A DNA stretch of 64,000 bases from Muribaculaceae bacterium (GCA_017391675.1 JAFOXR010000024.1:62001-126000); one strand, 5' to 3'; counted from the stretch's first letter, positions 10,983 through 20,735 are shown. Notes: generated by a model from the letters alone, not told the origin. Numbers and translations: made by a program.

Positions 10983-12200
10983 ATGAGAAACAGGCTGTTT
11001 ATATTCATTTTAGTGTTTTTTTGTATTGCAAATACAATGTGTACTGTAAATAAAAATGAATCTGTATTGGTTGAGAGATTAGACTCTTTGCTTGATAGTA
11101 ACTATGCTAGTGATGCACCTGGCTGTGCGATAATAATTAGTAAAGGTGACAGCATTTTGTATGAAGGTGCAAGAGGAATCGCTGATGTCAGAACAGCCAA
11201 ACCAATTGATTCAAATACAGTTTTCAATATAGCATCTATTACTAAGCAATTCACTGTTATAGGAATTCTGAAATTGCAAGAGATGGGGTTGCTTGATATA
11301 GAAAACACAGTGGCTCAATATTTTCCTGAATTTAAAGGTGATATCTGGAATAAAGTGAAGATTAAACACTTGATGAGTCATTGTTCGGGCGTACCTGATA
11401 AGCGTCCTCGTGTAGATAAGGATTTTATGCTTTATATAGTAGATGCACAGTGTCTAGATTATATGAAAGACTTAGATGAACTGAAATTTGAACCAGGAAC
11501 TAATTATGATTATATTAATCCTACATTTCAGGTATTAGCTGAAATTATTAAACGAGTAAGTGGTAAGTCTTTTGAAGAATTCCAGGAAGAGTACTTGTTT
11601 AAGCCTGCCGGCATGGCAAATGTTAGATATTTTTCGCCAGATTCAGTAATTCCGTCTATGGCGCATGGTTATGTAAATGCAAGTGCTGATGAAAAATCAT
11701 CGGTTGACAGTGATTCAAATAAAGAGAAAGGTGAGTTGGTAGCAGAATATACCGATTCTAAAGGTAGAATGTGGGTTGAGTATGATTATGGAGAAGAAAC
11801 CTTCTTCGGTACAAAAGCTGATGGCGGTATTTATACTTCTGTAAAGGATTTCATGTGTTGGGAAAAAGCATTAACAAATAATCTTATTATTTCGGCGGCA
11901 TTGAAAAATCAGGCATATACACCACATATACAGGTAACTGGAAGTAATTTCTCAACATATCAAAACAGACCTAATACAAGCTATGGATATGGTTGGTTCA
12001 TAGATAATACGCCTGGTCGTGAACTTAAGATATATCATACTGGAGATAATGGCGGTTTCCAAGCATATGCAGCAAAATATCCTGAAAGTGATGTTCATGT
12101 GGTAATGTTTGAGAATATGAATGATATTGACAGATGGAGCTTTCAAAGCAAAATAGAAGAGATACTGATAAATGAGAATATTATTAAAGCAACAAAGTGA
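10983..12200 (+). CDS. Exported serine hydrolase, beta-lactamase/class C PBP family
   Basis: A penicillin-binding-protein-like hydrolase of 405 residues. The active-site motifs are SITK (Ser85, Lys88), YIN (Tyr177, Asn179) and HTG near the C-terminus in place of KTG. A hydrophobic N-terminus with a Cys at residue 20 suggests export; the residues before that Cys (NTM) are a poor lipobox, so lipidation is doubtful. Such proteins can be D-amino-peptidases or esterases, and the family name does not imply antibiotic resistance. It lies four bases after mutL but has no obvious functional link to it. Confidence 0.8.
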   Translation: MRNRLFIFILVFFCIANTMCTVNKNESVLVERLDSLLDSNYASDAPGCAIIISKGDSILYEGARGIADVRTAKPIDSNTVFNIASITKQFTVIGILKLQEMGLLDIENTVAQYFPEFKGDIWNKVKIKHLMSHCSGVPDKRPRVDKDFMLYIVDAQCLDYMKDLDELKFEPGTNYDYINPTFQVLAEIIKRVSGKSFEEFQEEYLFKPAGMANVRYFSPDSVIPSMAHGYVNASADEKSSVDSDSNKEKGELVAEYTDSKGRMWVEYDYGEETFFGTKADGGIYTSVKDFMCWEKALTNNLIISAALKNQAYTPHIQVTGSNFSTYQNRPNTSYGYGWFIDNTPGRELKIYHTGDNGGFQAYAAKYPESDVHVVMFENMNDIDRWSFQSKIEEILINENIIKATK

Positions 12201-12236
12201 TTTATTACATCATTTAGAGCATTAATAGTATTGAAT

Positions 12237-12267
12237 TTTGAGAAAATGATAGGTTTTGTTATCTTTG
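12237..12267 (+). promoter_or_regulatory. Strong Bacteroidota promoter of the TPR/propeller gene
   Basis: A perfect TTTG at 12237-12240 and a perfect TATCTTTG at 12260-12267 are separated by 19 bases, the optimal arrangement. Transcription should start near 12274, only about 12 bases before the ATG at 12286. This rules out the open frame that extends upstream to 12256. Confidence 0.75.
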
Positions 12268-12285
12268 ATAATAAATTTAATTATT

Positions 12286-13698
12286 ATGAAAAATAAGTTG
12301 TTTATAATATTAGTGCTGCTTGTTTCTGTTGTGAGCAATTCATTTGCTAATAATTTGAAACAGGCTCGGGAATTATATCTTGATGGTAAGTATAAGGAAG
12401 CGTTGCCATTATTTGAGAAAGAGTACAAAAAGAAAAAAAGAGATGGCTCAATTAATCATTGGTTAGGTGTATGTCTTTTTGAAACTGGTAATTATAAAGA
12501 AGCTGAAAAGTATTTGAAGTATGCAGATACTCGTAAAGTAGTAGAATCTTCACATTATCTTGCTAAAATATATTTATACAATTACGATTTTGAACAAAGT
12601 CTTGAGATGTATGATAGATATGAAGAGTTGCTGGAGAAATCAATGAAAGAAATGCCACAAACAGCTATTGATGAGTTGGAAAGGTTGAAAACTGCTAAGC
12701 TGATGTTTGAGCATGTTGAGAAAATTGTGGTTATTGATAGTATTGTAGTAGATAAGGAATCATTTTTCAAACATTATAGAATTTCACCAGAATCGGGTAG
12801 TTTAGTTTCTAGTACATCACTTCCTGTTAGTGTTGATAAGAATACCGTCGGTTATTTAACACAAAATGAAGATAAAGTAATGTGGGCTATGCCTGATGAA
12901 AATGGTATGCTTAGAATTGCGGAATCCTCAAGACTAATAGATGGAAAGTGGGATACGCCTCAGTTCTTGAGTGAAGAACTTAATAATGAAGGCGATGCTA
13001 ATTATCCATATATGATGCAAGACGGAGCGACATTGTACTATGCATCTAACGGAAAGGGCTCAATTGGAGGATATGACATTTTTATGACAAGAGTAGATAC
13101 TGAAACTGGAGAGTATTTTAAACCTCAAAATGTAGGAATGCCTTATAATTCATTAGCTGATGATTATTTGCTTGTATTAGATGATGTAAGTGGAATAGGT
13201 TGGTGGGCAACTGACAGAAATAAAATTCCAGAAAAACTAACTATTTATGTTTTTGTAAGAAATGATATTAGACAAAATTATGATATAGAACAGCCCGATT
13301 TGGTGTCGTATGCTCAATTGTTGAATTATCGTAAAACTTGGGGAGATAAGGATTATAATTCATTAAGAACAAGTTTGTATAATATCAGTACAAATTCGTC
13401 AATGAATGAAGATGAGTTTATCTTCTGTATAAAGAAGGGAACTATATATACTTCAATTGATGATTTTAAATCAAAAGAAGCTGCAGATAAAATGGAAGAG
13501 CTTATAAAATTATATGGTAAACATAATTCTGCAAAGTCTAATTTGAACAGGAAGCGAATGCATTATAGTCTTGTGAATGATGACATGAAGAATGTATTAA
13601 CAACCGAAATGCTGGATCTTGAAAAAGAGTTGCAGAGTTTGAAAAAGGATATATTTAATCTTGAAAACTCAATTAGAAAATTGGAACTAAATAAATAG
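12286..13698 (+). CDS. Exported TPR and PD40-type beta-propeller protein
   Basis: Function not assigned. The 470-residue product has a signal peptide (hydrophobic stretch ending SNSFAN), three TPR-like helical repeats in residues 25-130, then a region with PD40/WD40-like phrases (YPYMMQDG, TLYYASNG, GGYDIFMTR) typical of propeller blades in Bacteroidota envelope proteins. The last 60 residues are a Lys/Glu/Leu-rich coiled coil. Similar TPR-propeller proteins often end in an OmpA domain; this one does not. The ATG at 12286 is chosen because it follows the promoter and opens a clean signal peptide. Confidence 0.7.
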   Translation: MKNKLFIILVLLVSVVSNSFANNLKQARELYLDGKYKEALPLFEKEYKKKKRDGSINHWLGVCLFETGNYKEAEKYLKYADTRKVVESSHYLAKIYLYNYDFEQSLEMYDRYEELLEKSMKEMPQTAIDELERLKTAKLMFEHVEKIVVIDSIVVDKESFFKHYRISPESGSLVSSTSLPVSVDKNTVGYLTQNEDKVMWAMPDENGMLRIAESSRLIDGKWDTPQFLSEELNNEGDANYPYMMQDGATLYYASNGKGSIGGYDIFMTRVDTETGEYFKPQNVGMPYNSLADDYLLVLDDVSGIGWWATDRNKIPEKLTIYVFVRNDIRQNYDIEQPDLVSYAQLLNYRKTWGDKDYNSLRTSLYNISTNSSMNEDEFIFCIKKGTIYTSIDDFKSKEAADKMEELIKLYGKHNSAKSNLNRKRMHYSLVNDDMKNVLTTEMLDLEKELQSLKKDIFNLENSIRKLELNK

Positions 13699-13741
13699 TT
13701 CCTTAAATATAAATTAGTAATCAATAATAAATACAATTCAT

Positions 13742-15217
13742 ATGTATTCATTCTTAATATCATTAGCAGTATTAATATTGGGATATTTCCTGTATGGCGC
13801 TTTTGTTGAAAAAGTGCTTGATATAGATGAGAGCAAGAAGACACCAGCATATACAATGCAAGATGGTGTTGATTATGTGCCTCTGCCTACATGGAAAGTT
13901 TTCTTAATACAATTCTTGAACATTGCAGGCCTAGGTCCAATTTTTGGTGCTATTATGGGTATCATGTATGGTCCCGCTGCATTTTTATGGATTGCTATAG
14001 GTACAATATTTGGTGGCGCGGTTCATGATTATACTTCTGGAATGCTATCGTTAAAGAGCAATGGTGCTTCATTGCCTGAAGTCGTAGGAAATCAGCTTGG
14101 AAATGGCATAAAGCAAACAATGCGTGTTTTTGCTTTAGTGCTGATGATTCTAGTAGGAGCTGTGTTTGTAATCAATCCTGCTGATTTGTTGGCTGGTATG
14201 ACACCAGAGTCTCTAGATGTGCAATTCTGGATTCTTGTGATATTTGCATATTATATTTTAGCTACTTTGTTACCAATAGATAAATTGATTGGTAATCTGT
14301 ATCCACTATTCGGATTTGCTTTGCTGTTTATGGCTGTTGGTATTTTTGCGATACTATTAGGACATTTAGAGTATATTCCGGAATTTACTGACGGATTAAA
14401 TAACCGATATGCGAATCCTGATGAACACCCAATTTTCCCGATGATGTTTGTATCTATCGCGTGTGGTGCGATTTCTGGCTTTCATGCAACTCAGTCTCCT
14501 TTAATGGCAAGATGTATTAAAAACGAAAAACTTGGTCGTAGAGTCTTTTATGGTGCTATGGTGGTAGAAGGTATTGTAGCCTTGATATGGGCTGCTGCTG
14601 CAATTGCATTCTTTAAGGGCGATTTCAATGAGTTGTCAACATATTTAAGCGGTAAGAGTGCAGCTCCGCTTGTGAATGAAATCTCATTATCATGGTTAGG
14701 GCAACTAGGCGGTTTGCTTGCTATTTTAGGCGTTATTGCAGCACCGATTACATCGGGCGATACAGCCTTAAGAACAGCCCGCTTGATTGCAGCAGATTTT
14801 TTGAAATTTAAGCAAAATACAATAATTAGAAGATTGATTATATCTGTACCGATATTCCTAGCATCTTATCTCATTATGCAAATTAATTTCCAGATTTTGT
14901 GGAGATATTTCGGGTGGTGCAATCAGGCTTTGTCGGTATTTACATTATGGGCAGTAACTGTTTATTTGGCGAGGAATAAAAAGCAATACTGGATTACGCT
15001 TATACCTGCATTATTTATGACTATGGTGTGTGTGTCTTATATTGTTTTTGCTCCAGAAGGATTCTCCTTTGATAATTATATTGCTAAGTATATAGTAGAA
15101 ATAATGCCTGGTTTGAATCTTATTACAGTAGATTATGCGATTTCAATAGGTATTGCGGCTGTTGTCACATGTGTTTTTTGTACATTGTTTTATAAGAATG
15201 TATTAAAAAATAAATAA
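13742..15217 (+). CDS. cstA: Carbon starvation protein CstA-family transporter
   Basis: A 491-residue integral membrane protein with about 13 hydrophobic segments. The family transports pyruvate or small peptides in proton-driven fashion. Family phrases seen include AGLGPIFGAIMG, GGAVHDY, SGFHATQSP and PITSGDTALR. It is shorter than the roughly 700-residue enterobacterial CstA, as in the Bacteroidota form. It starts 43 bases after the preceding gene and six bases before the PHP-family gene, so it may belong to one transcript with both. Confidence 0.85.
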   Translation: MYSFLISLAVLILGYFLYGAFVEKVLDIDESKKTPAYTMQDGVDYVPLPTWKVFLIQFLNIAGLGPIFGAIMGIMYGPAAFLWIAIGTIFGGAVHDYTSGMLSLKSNGASLPEVVGNQLGNGIKQTMRVFALVLMILVGAVFVINPADLLAGMTPESLDVQFWILVIFAYYILATLLPIDKLIGNLYPLFGFALLFMAVGIFAILLGHLEYIPEFTDGLNNRYANPDEHPIFPMMFVSIACGAISGFHATQSPLMARCIKNEKLGRRVFYGAMVVEGIVALIWAAAAIAFFKGDFNELSTYLSGKSAAPLVNEISLSWLGQLGGLLAILGVIAAPITSGDTALRTARLIAADFLKFKQNTIIRRLIISVPIFLASYLIMQINFQILWRYFGWCNQALSVFTLWAVTVYLARNKKQYWITLIPALFMTMVCVSYIVFAPEGFSFDNYIAKYIVEIMPGLNLITVDYAISIGIAAVVTCVFCTLFYKNVLKNK

Positions 15218-15223
15218 TCGATT

Positions 15224-16036
15224 ATGATTGATTTAAGAGAGATATCAACAAGTACAAGTCGTTATAATTTTCATACTCACACACAATATTGTGATGGGAG
15301 GGATACTATTGAAAATTTTGTAAAGCATGCGGTTGATGCAGGATTTAAGCATTTAGGTTTTAGTCCTCATTCGCCAGTAATTGTTGAATCTCCATGTAAT
15401 ATGAAAATTGAAGATGTTGAGAAGTATCTCAATGAAATGAATCATCTTAAAAGCGTATATTGTGATAGAATTCATTTATATGCTGCTATGGAGATTGATT
15501 ATTTTGATAATTGGGGACCTTCTAACGATTTTTTTGTTTCATTACCTCTTGATTATAGAATAGGATCAATTCATTTTATACCATCTTTTGTAAACGAAGA
15601 AGAGTATGTTGATATTGATGGGAATTTTGAATCATTTAGAAATAAAATGAATTTACATTTCAATAATGATATAAGGGGCGTTGTTGAAAGTTATTATAAG
15701 CAGAGCCTAAAGATGATTGAAGCAGGAGGCTTTGACATAATTGGTCATTTTGATAAGATAGGATATAATGCAAGTTTGTTCCAGAGAGGAATAGATGAAG
15801 AGGAATGGTACTTGAAACTTGTTAGAAATGTGTTTGATGCTATTCTCGATAAAGATTATATTATTGAAATAAATACAAAAGCATATGAGCAGTTTAATCG
15901 TTTTTTTCCGAGTGAAAGATTGTTTACCTGGATAAAGCAATATAAACCTCATGTATTGATAAATTCAGATTCTCATTTTCCGCATCTATTGAATTCAGGA
16001 AGAGAATCTGCAATGCATATATTAAATAATATTTAA
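15224..16036 (+). CDS. PHP-domain phosphoesterase, histidinol-phosphatase (HisK) type
   Basis: A 270-residue metal-dependent phosphoesterase. PHP motifs are in order: HTHTQYCDG at residues 18-26, SPHSP, GSIHF, GHFDKIGY and NSDSHFP near the C-terminus, supplying the His/Asp ligands of a trinuclear site. The best-known members hydrolyse L-histidinol phosphate to histidinol, but no other histidine gene is in the window, so the substrate is inferred. The gene is followed 15 bases later by metA. Confidence 0.75.
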   Translation: MIDLREISTSTSRYNFHTHTQYCDGRDTIENFVKHAVDAGFKHLGFSPHSPVIVESPCNMKIEDVEKYLNEMNHLKSVYCDRIHLYAAMEIDYFDNWGPSNDFFVSLPLDYRIGSIHFIPSFVNEEEYVDIDGNFESFRNKMNLHFNNDIRGVVESYYKQSLKMIEAGGFDIIGHFDKIGYNASLFQRGIDEEEWYLKLVRNVFDAILDKDYIIEINTKAYEQFNRFFPSERLFTWIKQYKPHVLINSDSHFPHLLNSGRESAMHILNNI

Positions 16037-16051
16037 AAGAATTATAAAGAA

Positions 16052-16969
16052 ATGCCAGTAAGAGTTCCTTCTTCACTACCTGCGGTAGAGACATTAAAAA
16101 AAGAAAATATATTTGTTATAGATGAGCAAAGGGCATCTAGTCAAGATATCCGACCATTAAGAATAGCATTGCTTAACTTGATGCCGTTGAAAATCATGAC
16201 GGAGACAGATTTGTTACGCTTATTGTCAAATACCCCATTACAGATTGAATTGGATTTGATTGAAGTTGATGGTCATGAGAGCAAAAATACACCAAGAGAG
16301 CATCTTGATAACTTTTATAAAAAGTTTGAAGATGTGAAAGATAGCAAGTATGATGGTTTTATTGTAACCGGAGCACCAGTAGAGAAGATGGACTTTGAAA
16401 ATGTTGATTATTGGCCACAATTACAGGAAATTTTTGCATGGGCAAAAACTCATGTTACATCAACTCTATATATCTGTTGGGCAGGATTGGCAGGATTGTA
16501 TTATAGATATGGTGTAAAGAAGATTTTATTGCCATCAAAACTCTCTGGTGTATTCGAGCATAAGGTTTATAATCATCAGAATCCTATTTTCAGAGGATTT
16601 GATGATGTGTTTTATGCTCCACATAGCCGTCATAGTACTGTTTTGAAAGAAGATATTATATCTCATGACGAACTAGAAGTTATTTCCGAAGGAGATGAAT
16701 GTGGAGTATATATGGTAATGGGGCGTAACGGACGCGAATTTTATATATTGGGACATCCCGAATATTCTCCTGGTACTTTGGATTTTGAATATCATAGAGA
16801 TTTGAGTTTAGGACTAAATCCTCATATTCCCGATAACTATTATGTGGATAATGATCCTGGTAAAGGTTTGTTGGTGAGATGGAGATCCCATGCGAATCTA
16901 CTATATTCAAATTGGTTGAACTATTTTGTATATCAAGAAACACCTTACGATATAAGAAATATTAAGTGA
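16052..16969 (+). CDS. metA: Homoserine O-acyltransferase MetA (probably acetyl-specific)
   Basis: Acylates L-homoserine in the first step committed to methionine. The 305-residue protein keeps the catalytic Cys142 (YICWAG), His235 and Glu237 (LGHPEYSP), numbered as in the E. coli enzyme. Residue 111, reported to decide acyl donor choice in this family, is Glu (GAPVEKMDF) rather than Gly, which favours acetyl-CoA over succinyl-CoA. The stop codon overlaps the start of the U32 gene (TGATG). No SAM riboswitch-like structure is visible in the 15-base gap upstream. Confidence 0.92.
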   Translation: MPVRVPSSLPAVETLKKENIFVIDEQRASSQDIRPLRIALLNLMPLKIMTETDLLRLLSNTPLQIELDLIEVDGHESKNTPREHLDNFYKKFEDVKDSKYDGFIVTGAPVEKMDFENVDYWPQLQEIFAWAKTHVTSTLYICWAGLAGLYYRYGVKKILLPSKLSGVFEHKVYNHQNPIFRGFDDVFYAPHSRHSTVLKEDIISHDELEVISEGDECGVYMVMGRNGREFYILGHPEYSPGTLDFEYHRDLSLGLNPHIPDNYYVDNDPGKGLLVRWRSHANLLYSNWLNYFVYQETPYDIRNIK

Positions 16970-18822
16970 TGGGCGTTATCAAGAAGTTGGAATTATTAGC
17001 ACCTGCAAAAAATGCACAGATTGCAATAGAAGCAATAAAGCATGGTGCTGATGCCGTGTATATGGGAGCAAACCGTTATGGAGCAAGAGCTATGGCTGGT
17101 AATTCCATAGATGATATTAAACAAGTTGTTGAATTTGCTCACAAATTTAATGCGCGAGTATATGTAACTGTAAATACCATACTTTTTGATGACGAATTGC
17201 CAGAAGTTGAAAAGCTTATAAGGCAATTGTATATAATAGGTGTTGATGCTCTGATAGTGCAAGATATGGGAATCCTTCGCTTGGATATCCCGCCAATTCC
17301 ACTACATGCAAGTACGCAATGCGATATAAGAGATAAAGATAAAGCTTCTTTCTTGGAAAAGGTGGGATTCTCACAGATTGTCTTGGCTAGAGAATTGACG
17401 CTGAATGAAATTAAAGAGATAAGCAATGCTGTAAGTGTACCATTAGAGTCATTTATTCATGGTGCACTTTGTGTAAGTTATAGCGGCAGGTGCGGTGTTA
17501 GCCAAGCATGTATGAAACGCAGTGCTAATCGTGGTATGTGTTCTCAAATGTGCCGTTTGCCATATCGAATTGAAGACGAAGAGGGCAATGTCCTTGCTGA
17601 GGAGAAACATTATTTGTCATTGAAGGACTTGAACAGATCAGCTTCAATGAAGGATTTAATTGAAGCTGGTGTTACTTCTTTCAAGATTGAAGGCCGTCTG
17701 AAGGACATTGGCTATGTTAAGAATGTTGTTGCTTATTATAGACAGATTATAGATGATATAATAGCAGAGAATCCTGGAAAATATGAGCGTAGTTCATGTG
17801 GAAAATCTGTTATTCAATTTGAACCATGTTTAGAAAAAGTCTTTAATAGATCGTTTACCTCATATTTCCTTTATGATAGATATCATGAGAATGGTACAAG
17901 TATAGCATCAATTCATACACCAAAATCAATGGGTGAGTTTATTGGTGCTATAACATCTGTCAGAAATGGTAATATTTTACAAATCGATACTAACCATGAA
18001 TTAGTCAATGGCGATGGTTTAAGTTATTTTATTGATGGAGCATACACTGGGTTCAGGGTGAATAAAGTGCAAGGCAAGAATGTATTCATCTCAAATAAAG
18101 TGAAATTACCTAAAGGTACACGATTATATAGGACTTTCGATAAGAAAATGAACGATATTTTAGACGCAGAAACTTCTCGCAGAAATATCAGTGTTGATAT
18201 GAATCTGGAAGTATCTAAATCTAATAATGTTGTATCATTGGAAATTAAAGATGAACGTGGAAACTATGTCGTGTCAAGTAAATTCTTGGAAACACCTTTG
18301 GAATTGGCTAAGACTTTGCAAAGTCAAAAGCAAGAGGATATATTAAAGAAACTTGGTAGTACAATATATGTAGCCAACAATGTGACAACTAAAGGAGAAC
18401 TTTTTATACCTAGTTCTCTTCTTGCAGATTTACGCAGGGCAGCAATAGAAAAACTTGATTGTGCACAGAAAGTTAATTATAAGTATGATACACGCATGAA
18501 GGAAGATGAAGATATCTTATTTTACAGAAAACATCTTTCTCATACCGATAATGTTTCTAATAGATTAAGTGCTATGTTCTATAAGTCTCATGGTGTAGAT
18601 ACGGTGTCAAATGCAATAGAATGTAATGATTATATTGTGAATGGCAGTGATGTTCTCATGCATACCAGGTATTGTATCTTGCGTGAATTAGGATGGTGTA
18701 GGAAAAGTGGTGCGGAAAAGAATATCCCAAATAAAATATTTCTTGTGAATAATAAGACAAAATTAATAGTTGAAACAGATTGTAAGAATTGCGAAATGAA
18801 AATAAGAAAGTCTTATGAATAA
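16969..18822 (+). CDS. U32 peptidase-family protein (RNA hydroxylase-like)
   Basis: A 617-residue member of the U32 family. The barrel starts with ELLAPAKNAQ and carries the signature FIHGALCVSYSGRCG, followed by further Cys residues (QACMKR, GMCSQMCR) that form the probable iron-sulfur site. The length and the C-terminal extension resemble E. coli RlhA, which hydroxylates 23S rRNA; TrhP acts on tRNA. The protease label is historical. The frame is open from a GTG at 16966, but the ATG at 16969 is preferred. A CKNC pair lies near the C-terminus. RNA substrate unknown. Confidence 0.8.
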   Translation: MGVIKKLELLAPAKNAQIAIEAIKHGADAVYMGANRYGARAMAGNSIDDIKQVVEFAHKFNARVYVTVNTILFDDELPEVEKLIRQLYIIGVDALIVQDMGILRLDIPPIPLHASTQCDIRDKDKASFLEKVGFSQIVLARELTLNEIKEISNAVSVPLESFIHGALCVSYSGRCGVSQACMKRSANRGMCSQMCRLPYRIEDEEGNVLAEEKHYLSLKDLNRSASMKDLIEAGVTSFKIEGRLKDIGYVKNVVAYYRQIIDDIIAENPGKYERSSCGKSVIQFEPCLEKVFNRSFTSYFLYDRYHENGTSIASIHTPKSMGEFIGAITSVRNGNILQIDTNHELVNGDGLSYFIDGAYTGFRVNKVQGKNVFISNKVKLPKGTRLYRTFDKKMNDILDAETSRRNISVDMNLEVSKSNNVVSLEIKDERGNYVVSSKFLETPLELAKTLQSQKQEDILKKLGSTIYVANNVTTKGELFIPSSLLADLRRAAIEKLDCAQKVNYKYDTRMKEDEDILFYRKHLSHTDNVSNRLSAMFYKSHGVDTVSNAIECNDYIVNGSDVLMHTRYCILRELGWCRKSGAEKNIPNKIFLVNNKTKLIVETDCKNCEMKIRKSYE

Positions 18823-18831
18823 TCATAAGAC
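18810..18831. terminator. Shared hairpin between U32 gene and nitrilase-family gene
   Basis: Arms 18810-18818 and 18823-18831 form a perfect 9-base-pair stem; the loop holds the U32 stop codon. The stem encodes the last residues of the U32 protein and ends one base before the stop codon of the converging gene. There is no strong T-run, so strength is uncertain. Confidence 0.5.
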
Positions 18832-18832
18832 C

Positions 18833-19636
18833 TTATATATTTAACTCAAAATCATCAAAATCTTTCCAAGCAGGAAAATTTTCGCGATATGAAGTCAGTT
18901 TGTCGCTATTTAATGTTGCATATAATATTTTAGTACCTTGAATCCTTTTTTCAATAGGTTGTCCTCTGAAATCAAGTATTGTAGATGCACCAGTATATTC
19001 AATGCCAGTTGGACTCTTTCCAATTCTGTTACAACCACATACATAGCTGATGTTTTCTATTGATCTTGCTATTAGTAAGTGTTTCCATACATACTCTCTA
19101 GAACTAGGCCAATTGGCTACTACAATCAATGCATCATATTTGTTATTAGTGTTTTTAAGCCATACTGGAAATCGAAGGTCATAACATACAGCAAGCATTA
19201 TATTCCAGCCTCTATAGCGAATGACTGGAGGTAGATCATTTCCATGTGAGAAAACTTCATGTTCTCCTCCAATACTGAATAAATGCCGTTTGTCATAATA
19301 GTATTCATCACCAGAATTTTCTATAAAAAAAGCTCTGTTGAATATTTTGTTGGCAGTACATGCAATGAAACTGCCGGTTATGGCAATGTTGTATTGTTTT
19401 GCCAGTCTTTTCAGTGTGTATATTGTGTTTTCAGTGTTTCTTTCAGAAAGATTCCTCATTTGTTCTGGATCTTCAATCAGAAATCCTGTAGAGAATAGCT
19501 CTGGCAAAATGACGATATCAGTTTCTTGTGGAATGTATTGAAGATTTTCTTCCAATTTGGATAAATTAGCATTCTTGTTGCCCCATATAATGCTATCTTC
19601 AATGATAGCGATATTTAGTTTTTTATTAGTTATCAT
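18833..19636 (-). CDS. Nitrilase-superfamily amidase (omega-amidase/YafV-like)
   Basis: A 267-residue carbon-nitrogen hydrolase with the catalytic triad Glu46 (LPELF), Lys116 (YDKRHLF) and Cys151 (AVCYDLRFP). These contexts match the omega-amidase (Nit2/YafV) branch, which hydrolyses alpha-ketoglutaramate and the keto analogue formed in methionine salvage. Acting near metA would fit that role, though the genes are on opposite strands. It starts 11 bases after the acyltransferase stop and is probably co-transcribed with it. Confidence 0.82.
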   Translation of the reverse strand: MITNKKLNIAIIEDSIIWGNKNANLSKLEENLQYIPQETDIVILPELFSTGFLIEDPEQMRNLSERNTENTIYTLKRLAKQYNIAITGSFIACTANKIFNRAFFIENSGDEYYYDKRHLFSIGGEHEVFSHGNDLPPVIRYRGWNIMLAVCYDLRFPVWLKNTNNKYDALIVVANWPSSREYVWKHLLIARSIENISYVCGCNRIGKSPTGIEYTGASTILDFRGQPIEKRIQGTKILYATLNSDKLTSYRENFPAWKDFDDFELNI

Positions 19637-19647
19637 AACTATTATGT

Positions 19648-20190
19648 TTAATCTGTGCAGAATTTTTCTGGATACTTGGCATTAACACCTTTATAATAGT
19701 TCTTGATAAATTGTATATCGGTATCAATATCACCAGTAGGGAGATAAGTGTCTGTTAAACTTATATGTTTATGCTTGTAATCAAGTTTTGCAAGCAAAAT
19801 AGGAACATTTGCACCATGAGCTATGTAAAGCATTCCACTTCTCCATTTATCAACTCTTTTCCTTGTGCCTTCTGGTGTGATAGCTATTTTAAGGCTATTG
19901 CTCTCTTTGAATCTTCTAATTATGGTTTCTGTTAAGTCTGCTCCTTTTGCTTTTCTAGGCACAGGAATCCCGCCAATTGCTTTGAAAAAGTAGTTGAGTG
20001 GAAAGAAGAACCAAGTTTCCTTCATTAGGAAAGAGGCTGTCCAATTCAAAGAGTGACATGCTAACTCGCAATAAATAAAGTCCCAATTGCTCGTATGAGG
20101 AGCAATACATATAACACATTTAGGATGGTCTGGAACTGTTACTTCCAAAGACCACCCTAAAGCTTTAAGTATAGATGCTGCTAGATTCAA
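19648..20190 (-). CDS. PlsC-like 1-acylglycerol-3-phosphate acyltransferase
   Basis: A short acyltransferase, about 180 residues, with the HX4D motif HTSNWD and the PEGTR motif. These place it in the lysophosphatidate/lysophospholipid acyltransferase family that builds phosphatidic acid at the inner membrane. The frame is open to an ATG at 20259, which would overlap the preceding gene by 56 bases; another ATG lies at 20232. The TTG at 20190 avoids the overlap and starts just before the amphipathic helix that opens many family members, so it is preferred with low certainty. Confidence 0.75.
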   Translation of the reverse strand: MNLAASILKALGWSLEVTVPDHPKCVICIAPHTSNWDFIYCELACHSLNWTASFLMKETWFFFPLNYFFKAIGGIPVPRKAKGADLTETIIRRFKESNSLKIAITPEGTRKRVDKWRSGMLYIAHGANVPILLAKLDYKHKHISLTDTYLPTGDIDTDIQFIKNYYKGVNAKYPEKFCTD

Positions 20191-20203
20191 AACGATAGAA
20201 GAA

Positions 20204-20569
20204 TTATTTTGCCAAAGCAGCCTTATTTGCATCTTTTTGTTCTTGAGAAAGAGCTGCATTCATTTCTGATACAAATTCTGCAACAGAATCAGCCAATTCT
20301 TTCTTAAGAGCTTGGTAGCAATCCTTATAATATTTACCTTTTGCTTTTCTGTATTCAAATGCATTTCCATTGAAAGATTTCAAAGTCTTATCATATGAGA
20401 CTGAAACTTTATCGATTGTTGATGTTTGCAAAAATGCAGATTTAACAATAATATCGTCCATTTTTTCATTGTCAATACCATCAAAATAAAGTTTTGCAAA
20501 AATACATTCACCTGCAATGTCACTGCATGTGTATTTAATCATTTTCTTAAGATCTCTTTTGTTTGCCAT
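20204..20569 (-). CDS. Conserved small protein of unknown function
   Basis: A soluble, helix-rich protein of 121 residues with no signal peptide or membrane segment. It begins MANKRDLKK, a start I recall from short conserved proteins of Bacteroidales, has three Cys/Tyr-rich positions in its first third, and ends in a Lys/Ala-rich helix. No function can be given. It is the first gene of the leftward unit and lies just upstream of the acyltransferase, which suggests joint expression. Confidence 0.65.
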   Translation of the reverse strand: MANKRDLKKMIKYTCSDIAGECIFAKLYFDGIDNEKMDDIIVKSAFLQTSTIDKVSVSYDKTLKSFNGNAFEYRKAKGKYYKDCYQALKKELADSVAEFVSEMNAALSQEQKDANKAALAK

Positions 20570-20735
20570 AATTATAATTGTTAAGAGTTATGTTTTTGCT
20601 AAGTTACAAAAAAATATTGATATAGTAAATACAATTTGTAAGAAACAATAGTAATAAACAATAGTAATAAACAGATATAAATAATGTGTATATGGGTATA
20701 ATTTAGTTATAAATGTAATTAAACTGATGTTTAAT

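Noticed and set aside
10983..12200. Antibiotic-resistance beta-lactamase
   Set aside because: The SxxK/YxN/HTG motifs fit the broad serine hydrolase family; core genome context and motif form give no reason to infer resistance.
16037..16051. SAM riboswitch upstream of metA
   Set aside because: The gap to the preceding gene is only 15 bases, too short for any riboswitch.
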